Shown: piece after piece, positions 53,011 through 64,000 of the stretch
Layout of the letters: every line of letters begins with the position of its first letter
How positions within the stretch are numbered: position 1 is the first letter of the stretch
Assembly: GCF_910596095.1 (NCBI RefSeq)
Contig: NC_056536.1
Location: forward strand, 15,642,791 to 15,706,790
Direction: 5' to 3'
Source: Thunnus maccoyii
Lineage: Eukaryota > Chordata > Actinopteri > Scombriformes > Scombridae
DNA length: 64,000 bases
Position numbers and translations under genes: made by a program
The notes under the pieces: model-generated
What the model saw: the letters and a program-made list of their open reading frames with translations, nothing else
Told to the model about the DNA's origin: nothing
Database searches by the model: none

Positions 53011-56000
53011 TAACCTCGTCCTGCCTACTACTAACCTCAACCCTCCCACTTACGTCTTAACAGAGTGCATTGGTTCTATGTATGTGGGGAATTTCCAAAA
53101 TATCCACATTTAGCTTTATATAAGAACTAATGAGTAATTAACTAATTGGTTTTTTGGGGGGATTTTTTGGAGATATTTCAAGTTGCATAGGTGTGGTATT
53201 GGGTGAACCATGGCAGTGGTGGATAAGACTAATTACAGCAAATTATTATGGTTGTATTCACATTATGTTATTAAAGTAACACATGCTACCTGAAGCAAAT
53301 TACATTGAAAGCTCTTGAAGCTTCTATTATAGAAAAATTCACATATAAAACTGATATAAAAATGTTAAGGAAAAAACAAAAAAGCGCAGAATCACAATCG
53401 TTAGATGCTCGGTGTACATTGTCATTGTCCTGATAATAATTCTGGACTCACTCAGCCTTTTAATAAACAGGAAAAGCTCTTCTTGACATGTTTTTGTATC
53501 TTTATCTGATTACAACAGACTCATCATGGGACCCAGCCAGACTCTTCTATGCTCAAAGTGGTGTTTCAGTTTGGTTCCACTTTTTTTATTAATAGAAATC
53601 TTTTTCCTCTTAGCTAAAGTTGGATACTGATTAACATGTCAAACTAGGTCAAACCAAAACATTCTTATAGAAAAGTAGGAAAAACTTTAAGGATGGCAGA
53701 GGGTTAAGTTGATTAAGAATTTCCCACACATTTGATTTATTGTAATATTACAACACACTTGGTCAGATTTTGGGGAACTACGTGCTGCATCATCACTTCA
53801 CACAGTTGCAGATGCAACATCTCAAGTGGCTTCATCCTCAAATGACCTATTTTATTGGCAATCATTTGTATGTCTCATTTGGTAATGAGTATTGCACCAT
53901 CACTGTTTCTGTTTTTTTCCTACAGAGGATCTTACTCCTCGATCTCTCTTGCACATGTCAGTTACATCAACAGACAGGTTGAGCCATGTGTAAAAAAAAA
54001 CAACAAAAACCAAAACAACAAAGAAGTCTTTACTTTTAATTCTAAAGAACAACATGTGTGTTGGCTAATCTGTAATCTTGAGAGCTCCAACTATGTGCAC
54101 TAGCACGAGTATGCCTTGTATATGTTGATATATTGGGTTATGTGACTATCAAGGTATTATGGGGAAGGATGTGTCTCAGCCAGCATATCATGACTCACTG
54201 TGTTCCCATGTGAACCGCTAAAGCTGCAGATGAGGGGCTTTTCAGTGGGCACTGCTGACATGCTTTTCTTCCTGTGCAAACAAAATAGTTGCTTTGCCAT
54301 ATTTTCAGATGCAGGAAAATAAACAACGCAACAAGTCAAAATACTCCATGTAGAGAGGAAAGTGCTTGTCCAACTTCCAAGCTCCTTTAACGAAGATCTA
54401 TAGTGTCATTATTTTTCAGATCATATCATGTGGCTACAAGGCCGGTAATTTGTAACAATGGCAGAAAATCAGACAGACCTTGCACATCCTCTGTAAGATG
54501 GTCAATCAACTTGCCTTATTTGGTAAGGACTATTTGAAGCACCTGCAACTTATAATTACCTAATGAAGAGGAAGAAATTCTGCCTCATAATTAAATCTGT
54601 GGTTTCCTGGTGCGGTCAATGCTTCATTCATTTTGACACCAACGTCATTCATCATCACCACTCATCTTTTCTAACTTATTGTTGACGTGCATGAGAAATG
54701 TTGTCAAATAGTCCTTATTGAGAACTTCTTCTTTATTCTCATGCCATTCCCATTTGCTATGATTTTGCTACAGAAAACAGCCACCATGACAACACATGTC
54801 TTTTGCAAGGTTATATCAGTATGTCTGCACAGATGCCATAAAATTTTAATCTATTTTTAGGTCCTTAACACACATACCTCTCTAGATTTTGACAATGATA
54901 CTGACAAGCAATAACACATTTGGTGTAGAGAGGGATTCAAAATGTTAATTTCCTTCATTTAATGATGCTTGTTGCCCTTTGCTGACTTTAATTTTATATG
55001 CTCATTATTCACACAATATTTATAGCAGCAAACCCGAGTGATGTTATTCCCCTTGGACTGAAAAATGTGTTTTTCAGTGGGTATAAACATTTATACCTCT
55101 CAGACAACTGGTAAACATACAAAAAGAAAAACAGCCAGAGTGCTGTTACATTACACAGATTCATTTTGTGTATATATTTTTGGTCACATGGATTATGTTT
55201 CATTCAGACTAAAGCAACTGAATTCAGCTTCAAATAGAGCACTCAGCACCAGCTCTCTTTCATTTGATGCAGTTTTTTATGCTCATTTACACACAATCAT
55301 AAGGTTATTTCTGTTTATATGTGGCTCCTCGGAGGATCCCCAGGCCTTCTTTGAAAACATCTGCCACTGATTTTGCATGGCGTCAAAGGCTTAATGAATA
55401 CGGCTCCATGCATTTTAACAAATGCCACATTTCATTTGGTTTCGCCACTTTGCCCCCAAAAAGACGTCTGGCACAGAACCTTCAAAAATACACATTTTTG
55501 CGTGGCTTGCGTTCTTCTGAAAATTGGCCTCAATCACAACACAGCCTGTTGGCACACATCATGTTAACCATATGAGGTGGCTAACTGCGTCATCAGAGAG
55601 CTGGATAATATCATGGTGGAGCAGAAAGACCCTTACAACTCATGTGAGTGGGATCCAATTAGGTTAACCATGCAATGACAGAGATGAAATGTTAAAAAGT
55701 TGTCCTCTATTTTTTGCTAATTTAGAGAGAGGCAGAATACAACTAAAACCTAATCTATGGCATGTCCCAGACATAGTTAACATGTTGGCATTTTAAGGTC
55801 ACCAATTGCTCAGGGTGATCATGTGTGGAGCTTAACATATCAAGCACTGTATTCCCACTAAAACTCAGTGTATTTCATGCCCTGATTTCCTTTATCTGGC
55901 CTAAATTCTACAGTGTTTACAGTTCCACAGTTTACAGCAACAAAATTGACTTTGTCCTTAATTGTTACACGCTCTGTTTAGTTCCAAACTGCCTTGTTAA

Positions 56001-57511
56001 AGCAAGTCTTATGGTATGTTTCTAGCAGGCAGTAATAATGCAGAAATCACTTCCTGTCACAGTTGATGTGGTTCTTCAGCCAGCTTCCTTCCTCAGCTGT
56101 GTTGTTTTTTATAAGGATTGGTTTGTTGATGTGGTGGGACACAGAGACTGTGCAACACACAGGACCCTCAATGTGTTTGATGTGGATGAAGTGTTACCCC
56201 ATCACCACGTCCAGGTACTTTACCAAGCCCTGCTGAATCTGCTGCGCCTTGCAGTTATTCTGGGAATAGTTCTGTTTTTATGCTCCACTAAACTCCCTTT
56301 ACAGTTTATTTTGGCTTTCCACAAAATTCTCCTGTTTCCGTCATTTTATTTCTGTTCACTTCGTCATTACAATAACAATGAAACCAAAACTGTAATGAAC
56401 AGCATGCTTAATGTATCATCCCTGATTTATTGTAACCCCTTTCAATTTGATATATATATGAATATTATATGAATATCATGTGTGCTTGTGGGTGGAATTG
56501 GCACTCAAAGATCCTCCGAGCACAACAAACAAAATAAATGACACATCCAAAACTGATCGCCAAGCAATCACCAGAGCAGAAACCATGTGGTGCCCTCAAG
56601 TGTCATTCATGTAACAGCTTGTCTGTAATAAGTCATGAGTCAGCGTGATAAATTTGACAGAAATAATTCCGCAAACAAACTTGAAAAACAAGTGCCATAA
56701 AGTTGTGTACAGTCATCTGAATGGGACCATAGGAGCACAACACTGAACAGCTTTGACTCATATCTCCCTTGAACAGCAGACAAGAGTTACTTCTGCTTCA
56801 CCAAACACTTTTAGTCACCTCTGGGAATATGTTTTGCTTACTGTGCTAACACTTGTTCCCACACCATTTCACTCTAACAGTGTAATAATCTGATGTAAAG
56901 ATTATGAGACATAAAAATTGCTGTTACAAAACTAGATAAACGAACAAAACTAAATGTAGATAACAGTGGAGTCCATCAGATACTCTTGAACATGTGAATC
57001 AGTCCAAAGACTTCATCTGGATCACATTAACAGACGACGACTATTCTAGATCTGATATGAGGAAATTAAGTTCCACCGCACTGCAAAGGATCAAAGCACA
57101 GTGCAATGTCAAGTTGATCAAAGCTGTTAGAATATGCATGTCATATAAACTATTGCTCCTTAACACTGTTTTCTTTGCCTTTGCTCTGGCGCAGAGTGTT
57201 TGGATGCCACCACAGACCAGAAATGCACATTTCTTCTGCTTCTACTCAGGTACTCCACAGGATTGGGACACATTGGTATCATTGAGTAAAACAGGATATG
57301 ACCACATCCTAAAATCAACAGGATCCATGTGTACTGATGTTTCACACTAACTGCGTAGGGATGCATAAGTGATTCTGACATTGTCTATGGTTTGTTGAGT
57401 CATTTGTGGGCTCAACGACATTTGTGGCTTAGATGTGTACATGGCTCACACCTGTGTCAGAATAGGAAAATTTTATGACAGAATTAATTGAGGAAGATTT
57501 TTTTTGGAAAT

Positions 57512-57662
57512 GTTTTGTCTTTATTAGATAGTGACAGCAGAGAGATGACAGAAAACGAGAGGAGTCAGAGATGACATGTAACAAAAGTCCCTGCTTGGAA
57601 GCAAACCAGGGTCATTGTGGTTCATGGTCGGCGGCATAACCCCTAGGCCACCAGGGCGCCCT
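57512..57662 (-). mobile_element. tRNA-derived SINE
   Basis: On the minus strand it starts GGCGCCCTGGTGGCCTAGGGG (box A-like TGGCCTAGGGGTT) and contains GGTTTGCTTCC, a decayed box B. It ends CTAATAAAGACAAAA, the usual tail of a fish SINE with this head. It is an old, inactive copy. Confidence 0.7.
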
Positions 57663-58282
57663 GGGGAGATATCATTTTGAGTGATACCGTAGACAATTTG
57701 AATGAGATCGTATAATTATATAACATCACTAAAAAGCAGCAGGCGGGTTTGGATGAGAGCAACACATGAGGGCAGACTGCGTCTGTTGAGGCGTGGGCTG
57801 CCAGAGCAAGTCCAGGCAGGCGGAGCTGGTTCACTTTATGGACAGCCATCTCTCACCACCACTGTTAAAAGCTAATTACTGCCAGTCATAAGCAGTGACC
57901 TTTATGGGCGTGCCCTCCTCTGCCATCCAAAGCACAGCCACAGGGAATTACAGCATGAACCACAATGGGAGCACTGATTGCACTGAATATTATTATTACT
58001 TTTTAACTCTACATGGAGCAACGACTTCATTACTTTTTTAAAGAGTTGTTTTCCAAATCTGTCACAAGGAACCAGCCTGTAAACCAAAACAAAAAAAGGG
58101 TTTATTACAGATTGGCATGTTGTTTGGCTATTGTAGGCTGTGACCTAAGCAAGATGTGTATCAAGAGAGGTCATGTATAGTAAACTCCAGTCAACAGGTT
58201 TTTAAAACCACCACTTCAGAAAATGGGAAAAGGGATGGGAATTTCCCCTTCCTGATAAAGGACAAGCAGCTGATAGCGGGCG

Positions 58283-58294
58283 GGAAGTGAGTCA
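58283..58294. promoter_or_regulatory. Composite ETS/AP-1 motif upstream of mmp9
   Basis: GGAAGTGAGTCA joins an ETS core GGAA to a perfect AP-1 site TGAGTCA (58,288-58,294), about 5.3 kb upstream of the mmp9 start site. AP-1 and ETS factors drive MMP9 in inflammation, so an enhancer is conceivable. This is inference from motif and position. Confidence 0.3.
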
Positions 58295-59001
58295 GGCTCA
58301 GCACTTCAGCTGCCTCTGCACACTTTGGTTCAGACTTGTTGAGGCAGGCAATTATCCTCCTTTTGATGTGTGTTTACTGTGGTTTGAGCGCTCTGTTGCC
58401 GTATGTGTGGTTGCCGGAGTTTGAACCCACATGGCCAAAGATAAATGCAACATTTCCCTTCAGGACAAAAAAACCTAGATCGTTGTGCACACACTGTCAT
58501 TTTCCTGCAATGCAGCAAAACAACTTGAACCCTGACATTACTGTTAGTGGTTATACATCTGTTGATGACTCCTCTTGTGTCACTGCAGAGGACAGCAATA
58601 CAGCTGGCATAACATTATCTCAAGCACAGCATTTTTTACCATAAAAAACACATTTAAAATGCCTGAGAAATTAAGCAATAAAAAAACCTCAAACTGTCTG
58701 TTTGACCAGCAGGTATATTATATTACAGTTCATGTGTGGGTCTCTTCAAAACAGAAACAACATTTTGAGCACAGTGACAGTGTGGAGTTATCTTATGTGG
58801 ATTTGGGAACATTTTCTGGATCATACCTGTATCATCTCTTTGAGATAATCTCAAACTTTGTTTATGTTCACAAATGTAGAATGATAATGATGATAATGTT
58901 GTTTATGATGAAAATAGATGATATACTATCTTGAAAATTTGACCGGGCATTCTTTTGAAGTGCAGTATCCTGCAAGTAACTCTAGTTTATCCACTTCCTT
59001 C

Positions 59002-59039
59002 TAAGCACCACATTACAATTGCTTGTAATGTGGTGCTTA
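59002..59039. other. Perfect 17-bp hairpin with four-base loop
   Basis: TAAGCACCACATTACAA (59,002-59,018) pairs exactly with the inverted copy at 59,023-59,039, loop TTGC. It does not extend into longer pairing, so it is unlike a microRNA precursor. Confidence 0.8.
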
Positions 59040-60180
59040 AATCTGCACTGTGACTGAATTTGATAATCTTAGGAATTCATTTTATGTCTGAACACAATGT
59101 ACCATGTGGCTAAATTTGTCATTATGTGCAACAATGTATTAAATCCAGCGTGAAAGTGCTTGCAGTGCTGCTTTTGTTTTGGCTCTTTTATCCCAGTTCC
59201 ATGATCTAATTCTAGATATGTCTCAAGGATATTAATTAGTTTCTTTCAAGGAGCCAAGTGGGGTCTTTGCAGCTGCATTCAAAAGATTTCAAATAAAAGT
59301 AAATGAATGCTGAACTGGCTATCAGGACCTGTGGGAGAAGCTTAATGAAGGAACCAGATGTAACCTTGGTGCCCTCCATCTGAGAGCCAGCTCAACTGCG
59401 AGTCCTCCTGGCACTGCTCAGTTTCAATCAAACACACCAAAAAATATTCTTGACCAGGAGGTGGCACTCTGTCATAAGGACACTCGACAAGGCCAGACGA
59501 GAGCTAGAAATAGAGTGCTGGTACAACGAATTACTGTCAGAGAGAAAATGCAGCATCAAGCTTGAACAGCCACCTACTGTAAATGAAAAATCTCTCATTT
59601 ACCTCAAGAAGCGAATTATGATGCTAACAAAGCATAAGACCATCACGGCTTGATCTGCTCCATAAAAATTTATTTTTAAATGAAATCCTGTGAAGCTTTC
59701 ACTGAATCTTCTTCATCCTTCTGGGTTCGTACAGAAGGCAATCCTCCCCTGCATTTTAAAATCCTGCTTCAAGGCTGTGTTTTCAAAATACCTCCTGAGG
59801 CAGAGATGTGGAAAAAAAAAGAAGAAGAAGAAAAAAAAAGGAGATAAAATATTGATGTTGATCTAATTTTGTAAGCCTGTTTGGTGAATAATTGATTGTT
59901 AGGGGAAATGAGTTTGTTTTATTTGCAGCACCCTAATGCTGTTTTATTGAAGGGTATTCACACATGCTGTGTGCCCTTATTGCTGTTTCTCAGTGACTCA
60001 GTGAGTGGGATGCAATTGTTCCTGAAGGACTGTAGAAGACAATTGATCGCACAGTTATTCTGTAAAGCACCTTTAGGTTAAAGTCATAGCTAAAGATAAT
60101 TTGCTTTGTGTTATTGCTTTGCTGTATCACAACTATTTATCTAAAATATGTTTCATATCTTAATAGGCCGTGTTCAGCCC

Positions 60181-60226
60181 TTACTGGATGCAAACTTTCC
60201 ATCTGCTGCAAATTTGCATCCAGTAA
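60181..60226. other. Inverted 14-bp repeat carrying POU octamer sites
   Basis: TTACTGGATGCAAA (60,181-60,194) and TTTGCATCCAGTAA (60,213-60,226) are exact inverses around an 18-base spacer. The right arm holds the perfect octamer ATTTGCAT; the left arm holds ATGCAAAC, one base off. The arms could be a paired POU-factor site or a hairpin. Confidence 0.65.
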
Positions 60227-63200
60227 TTATTTTCGCATCTTCATGTTTTTATGCTCGTCTATTTCGGTGCAGCCTCTCGTTAGATGCAATGCCAATGAGG
60301 AATTGTGTGTTCCCACGATGCCTTATCATAACGCAGATGAATCTGTCACAGATGCTCTCTCAGCAAAGGCAGAATCTGCGGCCTTGTTTTTATGACTGAC
60401 TGCTTCTCTGTGAAATCACACATGCAAAACAGTGTCAACAGTCAATGGATACCGTTCTGTACTTTACTGTATTACACTGTCATACTGTGGATGCTGGTGT
60501 GACTTGATAGTAGTGTTTCTTTTATGTAGGTTTTATTCTTCCTTCAGCCTTCAAAGGTTTGTGTTGGAGCTGTGTTACAGCTGTTCCCTTAGACAGATGT
60601 TGTGATGGTATATAAAGTGCTCTGACAAGGAGCCTTGTTTCCTGTTGTGCAGCAGCACCGGGGGCACAACACGGTTGCTTATTCATGACGCCTGATCAGA
60701 GCTCAGGTAGATCAAACCACTCGTCCATTTTTAATGAAAAAAACCCTTTACTGGGATATAAATATCATGCTGCGCATTTGCTGCTCAGCCTGTCCTCATG
60801 GATGTACAGGGCGCCTTTGGGGGATTTACGGTCTGTGTCGGCTTCAGTTAATGTACAGAGCGAAATACAATAATCTAAACAGGTGCATTTCACCAGACGG
60901 GACAAGGGCACGTACAGAAATGTAGAGGTCACTTGCAGTCATTTGTATCACAACACAAATTTGCTTTCAGCCCTAAACATGTGATTACCACAGCACAAAT
61001 ATCTTGAGAATTTCCTTTGCAAATGTGCTCTAAATCATTTTCTGTGTATAACATGCAAATATATTTTAACATCTGTGGTTTCATATAATTCAAAGTTGCT
61101 ATACCCTGAACCCTGATTGGTTTTACAAGATTTTTTGCAGGATGTGAATATGAAGCTGTGAAAAGAAAGGCCCCTCTCCTTCCCTCAGGATCTCGCGGTT
61201 AACACTCACATTAGTCCCAAGGACAGTAGGTTGCTGCAGGGAAAGGTCACCTCTGCTGTACAAATACAGACCTTCAGTATTTCCTTTCCTCTTATTTGTA
61301 CTTCTTATCTGAAGTCTCCTACAATTTGATATTCAATCTTTCCCTGAAACTCTGAAGCTCACATTATAAGAATAGCCTCACTGCCTCAACTAGTTTTATA
61401 CTGTATGTAAAACATTCCTGCTATTGAATCAGACCATTGATTTATATGAGCATTATATTACATACAAGTGTGCACATGTAATGTGTATTTTCTGCTGTGT
61501 GGAGCTGTTGTATCTGAAAGAGTGGAGTGAAATGAATCTGTTCACAACTTGTGTGTGTGTGTGGAGACCTTGCAGAGTGAGCAAGAGTGAGCAGTCGGCA
61601 CTTGGATTACGTGGTCTTTCAATTCCAGGAACTTTAAATGTCGCCAAATATCAAAGGAATTCATATACAGAGGGGAGAAATGGGTTGTCAGAGCTGTGAG
61701 AACTCTCAACTGTTATCTAAGAGCCACTTGCTGCATTATTGCACCGTGGTAATGAGAATTCTGACAGCACCGCTGAGCTGCAGCAAGGTACCAACAGAAA
61801 GTTGAGATATCCAGGATTTAGAGTGTTGATTGCTGTGGAATAATTACAACTCAGGAAAGTGCTGATGCGCTGAGAGGAGTGAATAGGTAGAAAAGAACCA
61901 ATATATCGTTCTTTAAAAAAAAAAAAACTGAATAGATGTGGTGGCTGGCTTGGTTGGTGGTTGTACATGAGCATTTTCTCAGTTAGCATACAGGAAGTGC
62001 TGACTTCATGTGAGGGAGGAACAGATTGATAAGAGCCTTTAGCTAAAATCTGCATTAACTGTTTTTTTCTCTTTTTCTGGCCAATTGCGGGGCACCAGAA
62101 ATAAGCTGTAAACACAACACTGACATATTGTCACCTTTTACATAAGTTGGTGAACTTAGCAAACAGTTGCATATTTACACATCCAGCACATACGGAGCAC
62201 CATTAGCATTAATTTGGAGTCTAATATGTACGGTGTATGTAATGTTCACTCTCCTTTTAGCTGCAAAATGCTCCTCTTTCATCACTGGCTAGTCGCTAAC
62301 TCTGCCTGTCTGAAATAGCAGCCTGTTTCTGTTTGAGACTAAGCTGATAAGAGCGCTGATAGTCAATCAAAACAGTCGGAAAAGCAAAACAATGAACTGT
62401 AAGACACTAAAAAGCTCCTTAGGGCTGGGGGAAACTGCAGAATCGGTTGACAATCTTTTGTGGGTTCATCTACTCAGAGGCGATCCCTCTCACATGCATG
62501 TATGTGATCCATTGTTAACATAAAAAAGGATTAAAGTGTCTTTAAAATGACTGAGTCACTAGGAATTTGTACGTTCCTACATGCTCAGTTGTCACATTTG
62601 CACTAGAAGTCATCCATCAAGCTGTAAAATTACTTAAAATAATAATATCACAGCATATGTCTATTTCATTAATCTATTGGATGCAAAACTACAGTAGGTC
62701 TTAAATAGCATAATCTACTGAGAGCACATTAGTCTTATACATTGATTTAAGTTTAAGTTTTTTGCTTAAGTGTGTGGCACTGTATGCACAGTCCAATTGG
62801 CCTATACACTGTATAGACAAATCAAGATACAGGCGGGGTTTTTTTTCTTTTAACACTATCTTTTCAGCCATCAGTGTATTCACTGTTCCTGCCAGAGATG
62901 TGTTTCTCAAGAAAGCAAAAGAAAATATCTTCATCTTACACAAGAGATTGTCACCCACTTAGGAGAATATTAAATGTTGTGGTCAGAGCTCCGAGTCCTA
63001 CAAGAGACTAAACAGAATGAGTTTACATTCTGATACAAAGCTTTTATGTCAGTGGCATTAAACATAGTTTAATTACTAATCTACAGATGCCCTAATTTGG
63101 CAATATGCAAAAATGTCGAGCTTACAGTGCAGCAAAGATACTCACAATCTTCAGGTTGTCTTTTAAATGAGTTCGGTCCATACTAATTAAAATACAGAAT

Positions 63201-64000
63201 AAGGCCATGGGAGCCACTGTCTCTAGTGGTGAGTTGTGATAAGGTTTTTATCAGTCCAAGTAGGGAAAAAAAGCCCCATTCTCACCACCAGCTGGCATGG
63301 AGGCTGGATAAACACCAGCTTTAAGTGCATGTTGTCTTTCTCTCCCATGAGTGGCTGTCGTCCTGCAGCTACGAGCCTCCTGCACGCTGCTTCTAAAAGG
63401 TTAAAACCTGCTGTTCCCTCCAGCTGCTTGTTTCATACCCCTGTTCATCTCCTCTGTAGTGGATCCGTGCTGCTGGACCACTCAGGGACTCCAGTGGAGA
63501 AGAGTTAAGGGATTACAAAACCCTTTTATCAGCACATACACACCTCCTTCCTGCAACGTTTTCTCCCCTAGTGCCACTTGCTACACCACTGTTGTGCGAT
63601 TAAGACCCTGAAGAAGAGATGAGAGTTCACAGCCATGCTGCTTTAGTCTCTTATTTACATTATTATTACATTCATATTCTTCAGCCACTCTCAGTTTAAA
63701 CATAAACACAGTAATACAGTAGTAAGATGAACCTGCTCTAGTGAATGTATAAACCTTCATCCTATAGCAAGACACGTGATTCTGGTTATAACATTTGATA
63801 ATCTGGTACTGACTAACCACAATAACTTAAATTGCACATTTTGTAATGTTCACACCGACTGTTTCACCATAATGAACAAAACAGTAAAAGCTTAATGTCT
63901 TCAGTCTGTTACTAAGATAGACACAAAGTCACTGTCAAAATACTTCTATTATTGCAAGTAAATTGATACCCTTTTTGCCTTTTTCCCCTCTTGGACCAAC

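Larger units (their letters stand above)
53011..64000. other. Intergenic region right of mmp9
   Basis: Eleven kilobases with no gene I can support. Open frames of 60-144 codons (for example 56,038-56,472 plus, 57,000-57,350 plus, 61,717-62,115 minus) lack splice context and known domains. Contents noted: a SINE (57,512-57,662), an ETS/AP-1 composite motif (58,283-58,294), two perfect hairpins (59,002-59,039 and 60,181-60,226) and a purine-rich run near 59,815-59,850. On human 20q13 the next gene is SLC12A5; it may lie to the right. Confidence 0.6.

Noticed and set aside
56038-56472. 144-codon open frame with some Cys and hydrophobic residues
   Set aside because: No homologue recognised, no start context, promoter or splice partners; such lengths are expected by chance over 11 kb.
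59450-59653. Charged open frame (RRELEIECWYNELLSERK) that looks protein-like
   Set aside because: Only 67 codons, no neighbours in frame and no known domain. It could be a conserved exon, but the sequence alone cannot show it.
59002-60226. Hairpins as microRNA genes
   Set aside because: Stems of 14-17 bp are too short for Drosha/Dicer processing and do not extend with bulged pairing.

Overview
This is vertebrate nuclear DNA, almost certainly from a ray-finned fish and probably a percomorph teleost. The genes are intron-rich with GT-AG splice junctions. The two flanking gene sets match conserved vertebrate neighbourhoods. The repeats (hAT and Tc1 DNA transposons, L2-type LINE pieces, a tRNA-derived SINE, many CA microsatellites) are typical of teleosts. 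Species cannot be named from the sequence alone. I saw no bacterial operon, CRISPR array, rRNA or tRNA gene, and no LTR or viral element.

Layout. 1-14,340 (minus): the 5' two thirds of slc16a4 (MCT5-like transporter), whose last exons lie beyond the left edge. Its long first intron carries a hAT element, a LINE fragment and other repeats. 15,241-19,485 (minus): a complete lamtor5 (Ragulator subunit). 22,150-23,761 (plus): a complete prok1 (prokineticin). 25,212-26,793: a near-complete but decayed Tc1 element. 27,272-30,131 (plus): a complete nine-exon pepsinogen with TATA box. 31,021-32,482 (minus): a six-exon Ig-like receptor with cytoplasmic ITIMs. 33,625-44,217 (minus), with an untranslated first exon near 46.2-46.3 kb: znf335, 27 coding exons. 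49,221-52,778 (minus): complete mmp9, 13 exons. 53-64 kb: no gene found; it holds a SINE, perfect hairpins and candidate regulatory motifs.

How the pieces relate. slc16a4-lamtor5-prok1 are neighbours on human 1p13, and znf335-mmp9 are neighbours on human 20q13. Here the two blocks are joined, with a pepsinogen and an Ig receptor between them. The products are functionally diverse: membrane transport, lysosomal mTORC1 signalling, a secreted GPCR ligand, gastric digestion, immune inhibition, chromatin/transcription control and matrix proteolysis. They share no pathway, so this looks like chromosomal synteny and not an operon-like system. All coding exon coordinates were read from splice sites and reading-frame continuity; coding lengths of the five complete genes sum to whole codons.

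The most notable unexplained structures are foldback elements that are palindromic over about 600 bp, a fish-type repeat expansion inside znf335 exon 4, an in-window duplication tied to a CA repeat, and several perfect short hairpins. I did not find convincing evidence of an entirely new biological system.
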